Shown here piece after piece: positions 9,081 to 17,143 of a DNA stretch of 60,905 nt. The notes under the pieces are model-generated. The model had not been told where the DNA came from and did no database searches. It worked only from the letters and a program-made list of their open reading frames with translations. Both the position numbers and the translations under genes were made by a program. The stretch lies in assembly GCA_964343275.1 (NCBI GenBank), contig CAYFIY010000002.1:1-60905 (forward strand), in the 5' to 3' direction. The stretch comes from Hadarchaeum sp964343275. Its GTDB lineage: Archaea > Hadarchaeota > Hadarchaeia > Hadarchaeales > Hadarchaeaceae. Numbering within the stretch: position 1 is the stretch's first letter; every line of letters starts with the position of its first letter.

Positions 9081-10187
9081 GTGAAAAAGCTTGGATTAAT
9101 AGTCAACCCCATCGCCGGTATGGGGGGTAAGGTAGGTCTGAAAGGTACAGACGGTCCTGAAATACTAGCCACGGTGAGAGACCTTGGGGTCGAGTCTGTG
9201 GCCCCAGATCGAGCTATTAGAGCACTCCGCATTTTAAAGCAGGAGAAATGTAATTTTAGCCTGATAACTTATCCTGGGGAGATGGGGGCAGACGAGGCTA
9301 AGAAGTCAAGATTAGAAGCCAAAATCATTGGTCATATAAAACTAGGGAAAACTAATTCTGAGGACACTAAGCGAGCCGGGATAGAGATGCTCTCCGAAGG
9401 CGTCGACCTCATAATATTTGCTGGCGGAGACGGGACGGCATCCGACTTGCTCGATTCTGTTGGTACAATGGCTCCGATTTTGGGGATCCCTACTGGCGTT
9501 AAGATGTACTCTGCGATTTTTGCAAATACACCCGAGGCGGCTGGAAGTATTGCTGCTCGTTTCCTATGTGAGAATCTGCCGCTACACGAGGCCGAGGTGA
9601 TGGATATAGACGAAGATGCCTATCGAAGGGGTCAACTAGTCGCAAATCTAAAAGGCTACGCTATCGTGCCCTACGAGCCTGTGATGTTACAGACAACGAA
9701 GGAAGGATCCACAGGATACGATCTTGGAGATCAAAAGTCCTTGGCACACTGGGTCTTTGAGCTGATGGAAAAAGGACGTATATACATCCTAGGCCCAGGG
9801 ACTACTAACCGCGCTGTCGCTGAAGAACTTGGTATCTATGATTCAACTCTGCTAGGAATCGATCTGGTTAAAGACTTCAAGCTACTGGCCAAGGACGTGA
9901 ACGAAGAGCAGATATTAGAAGCAATTGAGAGAAATGCAGCAACGATAATTGTCAGCCCCATTGGTAAGCAAGGCTTCATTCTGGGGAGGGGCAATCTTCA
10001 GCTCAGCTCAGAAGTCTTGAGGCGGGGAGGGAAAGAGAACGTTTGGATAATCGCTACACCAGAAAAACTAGCTCATACCCCTACACTAAAGGTGGATACC
10101 GGAGATGACGAACTGGATGATAATTATCGTGGATACTGGAGGGTTATTACCAATTATCGTGAGAGCATCATGGTGAAAGTTATCTGA
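9081..10187 (+). CDS. ATP-NAD kinase family protein (AcoX/NADK-like)
   Basis: 368 residues with the NAD-kinase family phosphate-binding motif FAGGDGTASD (about residues 113-122) and an N-terminal KLGLIVNPIAGMGGKVGLKG segment. It belongs to the long archaeal/bacterial NADK-like family (COG3199) rather than the classical short NAD kinase. A role in making NADP from NAD is plausible but the substrate of this subfamily is not certain. The GTG start is about 30 bases downstream of a TTTATTAG element. The last 8 bases overlap the convergent ORF at 10180. Confidence 0.8.
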   Translation: MKKLGLIVNPIAGMGGKVGLKGTDGPEILATVRDLGVESVAPDRAIRALRILKQEKCNFSLITYPGEMGADEAKKSRLEAKIIGHIKLGKTNSEDTKRAGIEMLSEGVDLIIFAGGDGTASDLLDSVGTMAPILGIPTGVKMYSAIFANTPEAAGSIAARFLCENLPLHEAEVMDIDEDAYRRGQLVANLKGYAIVPYEPVMLQTTKEGSTGYDLGDQKSLAHWVFELMEKGRIYILGPGTTNRAVAEELGIYDSTLLGIDLVKDFKLLAKDVNEEQILEAIERNAATIIVSPIGKQGFILGRGNLQLSSEVLRRGGKENVWIIATPEKLAHTPTLKVDTGDDELDDNYRGYWRVITNYRESIMVKVI

Positions 10188-10431
10188 AGTTCAAGTTTAT
10201 TCCCCCGACTTCTGCAAAAGAGGAATTATTTCCCTCCAAATCATGTATATTACTCGAAAAACTTGATCGCCATTTGTTTATATCGGCTCCAAAAACCTCG
10301 TCGCCCATAGTCCCAACTCCTTGGACAGCAAATTTGCCAATTAATACCAGCTTATATATAAGTACTTTATCCCCTGGTGAAACCTTACCTCGACGAGACG
10401 CCTCAAACCCAATGCCAGCTACTGGAGGCAA
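10180..10431 (-). CDS. Small conserved-looking protein of unknown function, start uncertain
   Basis: An 83-residue frame from TTG 10431 reads like a real protein fragment (GKVSPGDKVLIYKLVLIGKF, GTMGDEVFGADINKW); I do not recognise the family. The open frame continues upstream to 10497 with equally protein-like sequence (SSGYYGFGATRSECGLPP), yet no ATG, GTG or ATN codon occurs there, only CTG and this TTG. It may therefore be a 5'-truncated gene, or use an unusual start. The opposite-strand ORF here is proline/serine-rich and looks like a shadow. Confidence 0.45.
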   Translation of the reverse strand: MPPVAGIGFEASRRGKVSPGDKVLIYKLVLIGKFAVQGVGTMGDEVFGADINKWRSSFSSNIHDLEGNNSSFAEVGGINLNFR

Positions 10432-10508
10432 GCCACATTCACTTCGGGTCGCCCCGAAACCATAATATCCCGAGGACTTAAAGTTAGCTAACCGCAGTTA
10501 ACCAATTT

Positions 10509-10518
10509 GCTAAAATAC
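10509..10518 (+). promoter_or_regulatory. Probable gatE TATA box
   Basis: GCTAAAATAC lies about 25 bases before the GTG at 10537 and 35 before the ATG at 10549, so the transcript would be leaderless or nearly so. Just upstream, 10483-10502 holds two short overlapping palindromes around GTTAGCTAAC and GTTAAC, possible operator sites. Confidence 0.4.
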
Positions 10519-10548
10519 TAGTCCATCAAAAAATGAGTGGATAGCGGT

Positions 10549-12441
10549 ATGGAATTAGATTACAAAAAAGTAGGCCTGCGAGTGGGTTTCGAGATCCACC
10601 AGGAACTAGACACCAATAAGCTGTTCTGCAATTGTCCCTCCCAGCTGCGAGACGACAGGCCGACTTTTGAGGTGAGGCGGAGGCTGCGCCCCACCCAGAG
10701 CGAGCTAGGGGAGGTGGATCGGACCGCGCTGGCCGAGGCCACCAAGGAGAAGGGCTTCAAATATCAGGTTTATCCTGACACGGTTTGCCTGGTTGAGCTG
10801 GACGAGGAGCCGCCCCACCCGGTCAACGAGCAGGCTTTGGATATAACGCTGGAAATTGCCCTGCTGCTGAACGCCAAGCCGGTGGATGAAGTTCACACCA
10901 TGAGGAAGACGGTCATCGACGGGAGCAATACCTGCGGATTCCAGAGGACCATGATGGTAGCCACCGACGGCCGTACTGAGATCGACGGGAAAAAGTTCTG
11001 CCTGCCCACCATCTGCCTAGAGGAGGACGCGGCACGCAAGATGGGGGAAGAATCACAACTCATAGATTATCGTCTGGACCGGCTAGGGATCCCTCTGGTT
11101 GAGATAGCCACTGGACCCGACTTCAACGACCCAGTTTCTCCATCCCAGGCGGCATTTTACATCGGCAGGGTGCTCCGAGCCACGGGAAAGGTAAAGCGCG
11201 GAATAGGCACCATTCGGCAGGACATAAACGTGTCCATAGCGGATGGTGCCCGCCAAGAAATCAAAGGGTTGCAGGAACTGGGCATTGTCTCCGCGGTGAT
11301 ACAGCGAGAGGTCCAGAGACAGTTAGCGCTGCTGGAGATTCGGAAAACCCTCAGGAGCCGAGGAGCTGAGAAGGTGGCGAGGAAAATCGTTGATGTTACT
11401 GGGATGTTGGCCCGAACCAACTCCAGAGTTTTACGAAAGGTGTTAAATTCCAAGGGAGTATTACTGGCCCTAAAGCTGTCAAAATTTGGGGGACTTGTGG
11501 GCAAGGAACTGCAATCAGGACGCAGGCTGGGAACCGAGCTCGCGGACAGGGCAAAAATTTATGGAAAGACGGGAGGCCTTTTTCACACTGACGAGCTTCC
11601 CAACTACGGAATTTCACAAGCGGAAGTCAACAAATTAAAGGAGAGGATGGACGCGGGCGAAGACGACGCCGTGATTCTCGTGGCAGATTCTAGAGATAAG
11701 GCCGAAACCGCGCTATGGGCCGTCTTGGACAGGGCTAACGAATCGATAGATGGAATCCCTGAGGAAACCCGCAGAGCTCTGCCCAACGGAAACACGGAAT
11801 TCATGCGCCCGCTACCAGGCGCTGGACGTATGTACCCCGAAACAGATATCCCCCCCATCCCTGTAACACCTCCTTTGCTGAAAAAAATAAAGAGAAAATT
11901 ACCAGAACTTCCAGAAAAGCGGCGGGACACCATGATGAAAAAATACAGACTCGGACGGGAACTCGCCGAGAGAATCAGCCTTTCGGAGAACCTTAATCTT
12001 TTCGAGGAGCTCATCGCTAAGACGGGAGCCGATCCTAAATTGGTGGCGACAGCCCTTGAGGAAACTATGGTTAGCCTACGGCGCGAGGGCATCATGATCG
12101 AGAGAATCGAGAAATCATCTTTGGAAGAACTCTTCAAGCAGGTCACAAGTGGAGGACTAGCCAAGGAAGCCATTCCCGATGTTCTGAGGTTGGCCTCGCA
12201 GGGCCTCCAAATCCAAGACGCCATGAGAAAGCTTGGTCTGTCAAAGATAGAATTCCCAGAACTGAAAAAACTTGTGGCCGAGGTCGTATCTGCAAATATG
12301 AAGATGATCGAGGAACGGAAGGAAAATGCGATCGGCCCACTGATGGGAATTATCATGGAAAAAGCCCGAGGGCGTGCAGATGGAAAACTGGTGAGCGAGT
12401 TGCTGGAGCAAGAAATTAAAACGAGGACTAGCACAAAATAA
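10549..12441 (+). CDS. gatE: Archaeal Glu-tRNA(Gln) amidotransferase subunit E
   Basis: About 630 residues. GatE with GatD converts Glu-tRNA(Gln) to Gln-tRNA(Gln), and is found only in archaea. Visible: the GatB-like kinase N-terminus (GLRVGFEIHQELDTNKLFCNC), LEEDAARKMG and LDRLGIPLVEIATGPDF, the AspRS-like insertion (about 280-400) that distinguishes GatE from GatB, RPLPGAGRMYPETDIPP, and a YqeY-like C-terminal tail. ATG 10549 fits the family N-terminus (MELDYKKVGL); the in-frame GTG 10537 adds four residues. The partner gatD is not adjacent and must lie outside the window. Confidence 0.96.
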   Translation: MELDYKKVGLRVGFEIHQELDTNKLFCNCPSQLRDDRPTFEVRRRLRPTQSELGEVDRTALAEATKEKGFKYQVYPDTVCLVELDEEPPHPVNEQALDITLEIALLLNAKPVDEVHTMRKTVIDGSNTCGFQRTMMVATDGRTEIDGKKFCLPTICLEEDAARKMGEESQLIDYRLDRLGIPLVEIATGPDFNDPVSPSQAAFYIGRVLRATGKVKRGIGTIRQDINVSIADGARQEIKGLQELGIVSAVIQREVQRQLALLEIRKTLRSRGAEKVARKIVDVTGMLARTNSRVLRKVLNSKGVLLALKLSKFGGLVGKELQSGRRLGTELADRAKIYGKTGGLFHTDELPNYGISQAEVNKLKERMDAGEDDAVILVADSRDKAETALWAVLDRANESIDGIPEETRRALPNGNTEFMRPLPGAGRMYPETDIPPIPVTPPLLKKIKRKLPELPEKRRDTMMKKYRLGRELAERISLSENLNLFEELIAKTGADPKLVATALEETMVSLRREGIMIERIEKSSLEELFKQVTSGGLAKEAIPDVLRLASQGLQIQDAMRKLGLSKIEFPELKKLVAEVVSANMKMIEERKENAIGPLMGIIMEKARGRADGKLVSELLEQEIKTRTSTK

Positions 12442-12469
12442 AGTTAAAAAATTATCGAGGTGAACAAAC

Positions 12470-12568
12470 TTGGCTCCTGTAAAGAACAAGCTCGCACAAA
12501 TCATGCCCCATCCAACTAGTGGTGGTTCCAAGAGCAAAATGATGGATATTTTGAGGTGCTGGGATTAA
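12470..12568 (+). CDS. Possible 32-residue small protein downstream of gatE
   Basis: A short frame beginning TTG 12470 is preceded by a good ribosome-binding site, GAGGTGA (12457-12463), with six bases spacing. The product would begin MAPVKNKLAQIMPHPTSG and end in RCWD; it is basic with no recognisable domain. The strong ribosome-binding site is the main evidence. It could equally be the N-terminal remnant of a longer lost gene. Confidence 0.35.
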   Translation: MAPVKNKLAQIMPHPTSGGSKSKMMDILRCWD

Positions 12569-12657
12569 ACCCACTTGAACCACAACATTTTTGACAGTGC
12601 AAAAAATCAATTGGGCAAACCACTGATTTGTAGAACCTTGTTACTTTGTAATCAGAT

Positions 12658-12680
12658 AATCTAAAAATTAGATTTATATG
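12658..12680 (+). promoter_or_regulatory. Antiporter promoter with overlapping inverted repeat
   Basis: A perfect inverted repeat AATCTAA-AAA-TTAGATT (12658-12674) runs directly into a TATA-like TTTATAT (12673-12679), about 35 bases before the antiporter ATG. A protein bound to the repeat would cover the TFB/TBP site, so control of the antiporter by an ion- or pH-responsive regulator is plausible. Structure seen; regulation inferred. Confidence 0.5.
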
Positions 12681-12712
12681 GATGAACGCATGGTGTTCTC
12701 CTTGGTGTCATC

Positions 12713-13879
12713 ATGGCTTTGGAACTGACATTTATCCCAGCTCTCTTGGTTATCCTTGTTGTAGCAGGATTGGGTAGGTTTCTGTCTAAGGTGTTAAAAC
12801 AGCCTGCGATTTTCGGAGAGTTGCTTCTTGGAATGATCCTCGGGAATCTAATAATTTTAGCTGTTCCCGCTCAAGAACCCATGACCCGATTCGCGGATAT
12901 AGGGATTTTGCTCCTGCTTTTTTCCACGGGGCTTAGCTTAAACTTTGAAGAATTCAAAAGGCTAGAAATTGCGTCAAGCATTGTTGCTGTATCTGGCGTT
13001 ATTTTGCCGTTTATTTTGGGATATCTCGTGGCAATCTTTTTCGGATTTTCAACCATCATCGCGACATTCGTGGGTATAAGCTTGGTGGCAACCTCAGTTG
13101 GAGTAAAGGCATCTATTCTTACTGATTTAAGGATGTTGAGAAGCAAATTGGGTACTCTGATCATGGGAGCAGCGGTCATCGACGACGTAATCGGCGTGGT
13201 ATTGATGAGCATCCTTATCAGCATAGCGGTTACCGGTGTCGTACCTTTAGTAGAAGTATCCTTACTCGCCATTTTCGCTGTTATGTTTTTCATAATCTCT
13301 CTAACCGCTGGAATCAAATTGTTTAGAAAACTCTCAGAAAAAATTACGATTGGGAGAGAGAGCCTTTTGTTATTGGGTCTTGTCACAGTTCTGACATTTG
13401 GACTGATAACTACGGAGATCGGACTGGCCGCGATTATAGGAGCTTTCACAGCAGGATTAGTTATCGGCCAAACTCATTTTGCTAAGAGACTCAGAGAGCA
13501 TGTTTCATTATTCGCGGGTAGCTTCTTCATACCAATTTTATTCGTAACGACAGGCATGAGATTCGATGTCAACGCGTTTGCGTCAGTTAGCTCATTTGTA
13601 GTCGTGTTTGTGATGGTAGCGATAATCGGTAAGATCGTGGGGTGTAGCCTCGGCGCTAAAGTGTCCAGGTTTAGCGGCATAGAATCCTTCGCTGTCGGTA
13701 TTGCCATGATACCTAGAGCAGGTATAGAATTGATCTTAATTAAACTTGGGCTTGATAATGGTATTATAGGCGCCGAAATGGCTTCGGCCATTCTTGCAAT
13801 GGTCATTATCACTACCCTCATCACCCCACCATCGTTATCGAAAGCCCTAAAGATAGTCAAAAGCAAAAAAGATGATTAA
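12713..13879 (+). CDS. CPA2-family Na+/H+ antiporter (NapA/KefB type)
   Basis: 388 residues and about 12 transmembrane segments. The N-terminal half has QPAIFGELLLGMILGN, and the ion-binding helix carries the double aspartate in GAAVIDDVIGVV, as in electrogenic NapA-type exchangers. No cytosolic TrkA-N/RCK domain is fused. It is followed after 35 bases by a CBS-pair protein that may act as its nucleotide-sensing regulator. Function: Na+ (or K+) efflux in exchange for protons, keeping internal ion levels. Confidence 0.9.
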   Translation: MALELTFIPALLVILVVAGLGRFLSKVLKQPAIFGELLLGMILGNLIILAVPAQEPMTRFADIGILLLLFSTGLSLNFEEFKRLEIASSIVAVSGVILPFILGYLVAIFFGFSTIIATFVGISLVATSVGVKASILTDLRMLRSKLGTLIMGAAVIDDVIGVVLMSILISIAVTGVVPLVEVSLLAIFAVMFFIISLTAGIKLFRKLSEKITIGRESLLLLGLVTVLTFGLITTEIGLAAIIGAFTAGLVIGQTHFAKRLREHVSLFAGSFFIPILFVTTGMRFDVNAFASVSSFVVVFVMVAIIGKIVGCSLGAKVSRFSGIESFAVGIAMIPRAGIELILIKLGLDNGIIGAEMASAILAMVIITTLITPPSLSKALKIVKSKKDD

Positions 13880-13914
13880 TAACATTGCGAGAATTATAGT
13901 TTGGGAGAAAAAAA

Positions 13915-14382
13915 ATGGTGGAACCAAAAAGAGTAGGCCCTGAATTTTACGAACTAAAAGTTGAAAAGCTCATGCAGATGAAAGACGTACCCCTTGTTGA
14001 AAAAGATGCACCTATCGATTGCGTTCTGGAAATCTTATCGAAAAAGACTCATGTATGGGTAACCAAAAGTAAAGAAAATAAAAAAATCGTTGGTGTGATA
14101 ACCGAACACGATGTCTTAAGTATCCTGTCCCCCAGAAGAGCTCCCTATGCTTTCGGACTCCCAGACCTAAGGGCACTCCATTGGGGCACCGCTGAGAGCG
14201 TCATGCATGGAAAACTCATCAAATGCGGTCCAAATGATACCATAAAGGATGTGTTAAACAAGATGATGGAACATGGAATAAGAAGGATCCCGGTGACAAA
14301 GCGAAATAATCTATTAGTCGGCGAAATCAGGTTATTTCACATAATAAAGAGATATTCCACTGCCTTAAAGGAACTAAAATGA
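13915..14382 (+). CDS. Tandem CBS-domain protein
   Basis: 155 residues holding two CBS motifs: LMQMKDVPLVEKDAPIDCVL...GVITEHDVLSIL and VMHGKLIKCGPNDTIKDVL...RIPVTKRNNLLVGEI. CBS pairs bind adenine nucleotides and regulate partner proteins. The gene follows the antiporter in the same direction and has a purine-rich ribosome-binding site (GGGAG), so regulation of the antiporter by energy state is a reasonable inference. Confidence 0.85.
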   Translation: MVEPKRVGPEFYELKVEKLMQMKDVPLVEKDAPIDCVLEILSKKTHVWVTKSKENKKIVGVITEHDVLSILSPRRAPYAFGLPDLRALHWGTAESVMHGKLIKCGPNDTIKDVLNKMMEHGIRRIPVTKRNNLLVGEIRLFHIIKRYSTALKELK

Positions 14383-14546
14383 AGCTTATTTTGGTCACTT
14401 CACCCCTAATAGAATTTACTTTTAAATGAATGACTGAAAAAACAAGATAAACTACAATCGGAGAAACTTATGCATCTCTCGGCACATTCTACAGTTGGTT
14501 GCAATACATTAATTATGGATGATTAAGAGAATTTTGGGGAAGGGAA

Positions 14547-15737
14547 ATGTACAGAGATATCTTTGATGAGGAGATGGATCGAGACACGGTTTTTCGCGAC
14601 GCAAGCAAGTTGACGCCGGATTACGTTCCACGGATTCTTGTGCACAGAGAAGCGGAGTTTCGCCAGTTAGCCCGAATTTTCAAACCAGTGCTAGAAAGTA
14701 AGGCTAGCCAGCGAGTATTGCTAATTGGGAGCGTAGGGGTTGGGAAGACGGTATTGACGCGGAGATTTGGGACCGAATTGGAAACTATTGCTAAGGATGA
14801 GAAGCTGAACTTGAGATACCTCCACATAAACTGCCGAAAGGATAAGACTCTGTTCTCAATCATCGCGAAAATATTTCATTTCCTGAACCCGAGATATCCC
14901 TACCATGGTCTCGGTCCTGAAAAACTTCTAAATGATGTCGTCGTCCACCTAAATACTAAAGATGCTTACCTTGCTCTAACCTTGGATGAGCTTGACTTCT
15001 TTGTCCAACAAAATGGACCGGATCTTATCTATTCACTAACCAGAACCGCAGAGGAATCTGGAGGGCCAAACCGTATAAGCATCATCGCAATCGCGCACGA
15101 TAAGAGCTTTCTACGTTCGGTGGACCACGCAACTCAGAGTACTTTCATGCACAACGTTCTATCGCTCGACAGGTATAACGCAACCCAACTAAAGGCCATC
15201 ATGAACCAGCGGGTCGATGAGGCTTTCAAGGCGGGTACTGTGGATGAAGACACTGTGGATTTAATCGCTGATATATCATCACGCTGGGGAGATGCACGCT
15301 TCTCTTTGGAACTACTTTGGAGAGCAGGCATGACAGCAGATGGGGAAGGTAAAGATATGGTGACGCCAGAACACGCGAGAAAAGCTAAAGCGGAAGTTTA
15401 TCCTGAAATCAAAAAGGAGATTTTACGGGAGCTTAATCCCCACGAAAAGTTGGTGCTTCTGGCAGTGGTAAGGAAGTTGGCCGTTTCTGGACGCGCATAT
15501 GCCATGACAGGGGATGTTGAAAAGAGTTATAGGGTGGTGTGTGAGGAATACGGAGAAAACCCCAGGAAGCACACTCAATTCTGGGAATACCTGCAGAGGA
15601 TGAACGGGTTGGGTTTAATCGATGTACAGCCATCGGGACCCGGAAAAAGAGGACAAAGTCGTAGGATAGCCATCCAAGAAGCGCCTGCGAAGTGGCTGGA
15701 AAAAGAGATGGAAGGTTTACTCCAGCGCCGAAAATGA
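14547..15737 (+). CDS. orc1/cdc6: Orc1/Cdc6 replication initiator
   Basis: 396 residues. AAA+ ATPase with Walker A GSVGVGKT (residues 61-68), Walker B LTLDELD (near 147), a sensor 1 region (SIIAIAHD) and the lid-type RYNATQLKAIMNQRVDEAF. The C-terminal third is the winged-helix DNA-binding domain. It binds origin recognition boxes and loads MCM. The upstream gap (14383-14546) contains an AT-rich element but no origin box that I could recognise, so this may not be an origin-linked copy. GGGGAAGGG precedes the ATG. Confidence 0.93.
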   Translation: MYRDIFDEEMDRDTVFRDASKLTPDYVPRILVHREAEFRQLARIFKPVLESKASQRVLLIGSVGVGKTVLTRRFGTELETIAKDEKLNLRYLHINCRKDKTLFSIIAKIFHFLNPRYPYHGLGPEKLLNDVVVHLNTKDAYLALTLDELDFFVQQNGPDLIYSLTRTAEESGGPNRISIIAIAHDKSFLRSVDHATQSTFMHNVLSLDRYNATQLKAIMNQRVDEAFKAGTVDEDTVDLIADISSRWGDARFSLELLWRAGMTADGEGKDMVTPEHARKAKAEVYPEIKKEILRELNPHEKLVLLAVVRKLAVSGRAYAMTGDVEKSYRVVCEEYGENPRKHTQFWEYLQRMNGLGLIDVQPSGPGKRGQSRRIAIQEAPAKWLEKEMEGLLQRRK

Positions 15738-15783
15738 AATTATAACTTTTCAAGCTTTTTACCGTGTTAAGTAAAATTGGGTC

Positions 15784-15877
15784 GGGGTCGTGGGGTAGCT
15801 TGGTCTATAGGGTGAAAACCCGGATATCCTGCCGGCTTCGGGAGTCGGTGACCCGAGTTCAAATCTCGGCGACCCCA
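15784..15877 (+). tRNA. tRNA-Pro(CGG) with a probable 21-nt intron in the D-loop
   Basis: Acceptor stem 15784-15790 with 15870-15876, discriminator A 15877. Anticodon arm CCGGC-TTCGGGA-GTCGG (15832-15848), anticodon CGG at 15839-15841. T-arm CCGAG-TTCAAAT-CTCGG. The D-arm is too long: between GG (15802-15803) and TATCC lies a 21-base insert at 15804-15824. It folds with its flanks as GG / TCT bulge / ATA / GGGT-GAAA-ACCC / GGA bulge / TAT / CC, a relaxed bulge-helix-bulge motif. Removal leaves a 73-nt tRNA with a normal D-loop (AGCTTGGTA). CCA is not encoded. A run of T follows and probably terminates transcription. Confidence 0.92.
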
Positions 15878-15883
15878 CATTTT

Positions 15884-17092
15884 TTATTTTTTAGACAGCC
15901 TCAGACGGGCCAACCCCCACATTAAGATCATGAGAACTAAGGCTATGGAAACGTAAATTAATCCCGTTTCGAGCTTATCGCCCGAGACTGACCCCCAAAT
16001 TCCGAAGCAATATAGCTTACCATCCTCAGTACCTATAAAAACCTTGCTGTATGCAATTGCAGGAGAACTGCTGCCGCTTGCACCGATTTGATGCCTCCAT
16101 AAGAGCTCCCCATCCATCGCCTCAAGAGAATACAGATAGCCATCCTGAGATGCAACAAATAATTTGTTTCCAGCAACAGCAGGTGATGACTGTATGGTTT
16201 CTTCTGTCTCATATTCCCAGACAACACGAGCAGTAACGTTATCCCTAGCATCCAGAGCATAAAGGTAGCCGTCGCTTAATCCAAAGTAGGCAATATTTAT
16301 CAAAACAGTAGGGGAGGATTCGATTCGGCTGTCCGCTTGGAAATCCCAGATGAATGCACCGGTGAGTGTATCGAGAGCAAAGATATGGCCATGAGAACTC
16401 ATAAAAACTCGTCCAGCGGTGACTGCTGGGGTCGAGACAGATAATTGGTCTGGTGGGGCAGGTGCCCCCATATTAAAGATCCACGTTATTGTGCCATCAG
16501 TTAATTGCAACGCCACAACTTTTTCACCTGTTCCGAAAATCAAGAGTTCACCAGAAACAACTGGTGAAGATGCCATTTGGTAATCAATACTTTTTTCCCA
16601 ATTTAGCAACCCAGTCGTGGTATCGATCGAATATACATGACCATCGGATCCGGTGACGTAAGCAGCTCCGGCTACCACCGTGGGTGACGTAAATATTGGC
16701 CCGTCTGTTTCATACTCCCATAACATCGCGCCATCCGAAGTTTTAAGACAATATACTGAGTGGTCCAAGGAGCCGAAATAAACAAGCCCGTCAGCGAAAG
16801 TAGGTGAAGAAACTTGGCCTCTAGCTTCGAACTTCCATACTTCCTTCCCATTGAAAATGCTGACCGCATACAAAAACCCACCACGGGAGCCCACGAAGAC
16901 CAAATAGTTTTCAACTGCCGGAGAGGAAAGCCCAGCATCAGCGGTAAATACCCACGCAATCTCGTCATTTTCTGGTCCTGGAGCGTCAGAATAACCCGTG
17001 CGTTGGGTGTCATGCTTGAAAGTTGGCCATTCCTCCGCCTGGACAGTTCCTACACATACTAATAAGGTTATTACAACAATCATTAAACGCAA
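15884..17092 (-). CDS. Secreted or membrane-anchored PQQ-type beta-propeller protein
   Basis: 402 residues. N-terminal signal peptide (MIVVITLLVCVGTVQAEEW), about eight repeats of the form DG.LYxLDaxtGxxxWxxxxxxxxxSSPxV (for example HVYSIDTTTGLLNWEKS), and a C-terminal transmembrane helix followed by basic residues (LARLRLSKK). This is a BamB/PQQ-like propeller displayed outside the membrane; whether it binds PQQ or acts as a scaffold is unknown. Start TTG 17092 or ATG 17083. Its stop is 6 bases from the convergent tRNA. Confidence 0.85.
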   Translation of the reverse strand: MRLMIVVITLLVCVGTVQAEEWPTFKHDTQRTGYSDAPGPENDEIAWVFTADAGLSSPAVENYLVFVGSRGGFLYAVSIFNGKEVWKFEARGQVSSPTFADGLVYFGSLDHSVYCLKTSDGAMLWEYETDGPIFTSPTVVAGAAYVTGSDGHVYSIDTTTGLLNWEKSIDYQMASSPVVSGELLIFGTGEKVVALQLTDGTITWIFNMGAPAPPDQLSVSTPAVTAGRVFMSSHGHIFALDTLTGAFIWDFQADSRIESSPTVLINIAYFGLSDGYLYALDARDNVTARVVWEYETEETIQSSPAVAGNKLFVASQDGYLYSLEAMDGELLWRHQIGASGSSSPAIAYSKVFIGTEDGKLYCFGIWGSVSGDKLETGLIYVSIALVLMILMWGLARLRLSKK

Positions 17093-17118
17093 GTTATCCC
17101 AAACAATTATAATGAAGA

Positions 17119-17126
17119 TTTAAATA
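17119..17126 (+). promoter_or_regulatory. TATA box of cysteine synthase gene
   Basis: TTTAAATA is centred about 22 bases before the TTG at 17144, and no ribosome-binding site is present, so the mRNA is probably leaderless. The 51-base divergent gap must also serve the propeller gene. Confidence 0.45.
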
Positions 17127-17143
17127 ATAGTTAATGTGATATT

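Noticed and set aside
10274..10465. Plus-strand 63-codon ORF before gatE
   Set aside because: Proline/serine-rich shadow of the better minus-strand frame; no ribosome-binding site.
14383..14546. Replication origin next to orc1/cdc6
   Set aside because: No recognisable origin recognition boxes or paired repeats were seen in the upstream gap.
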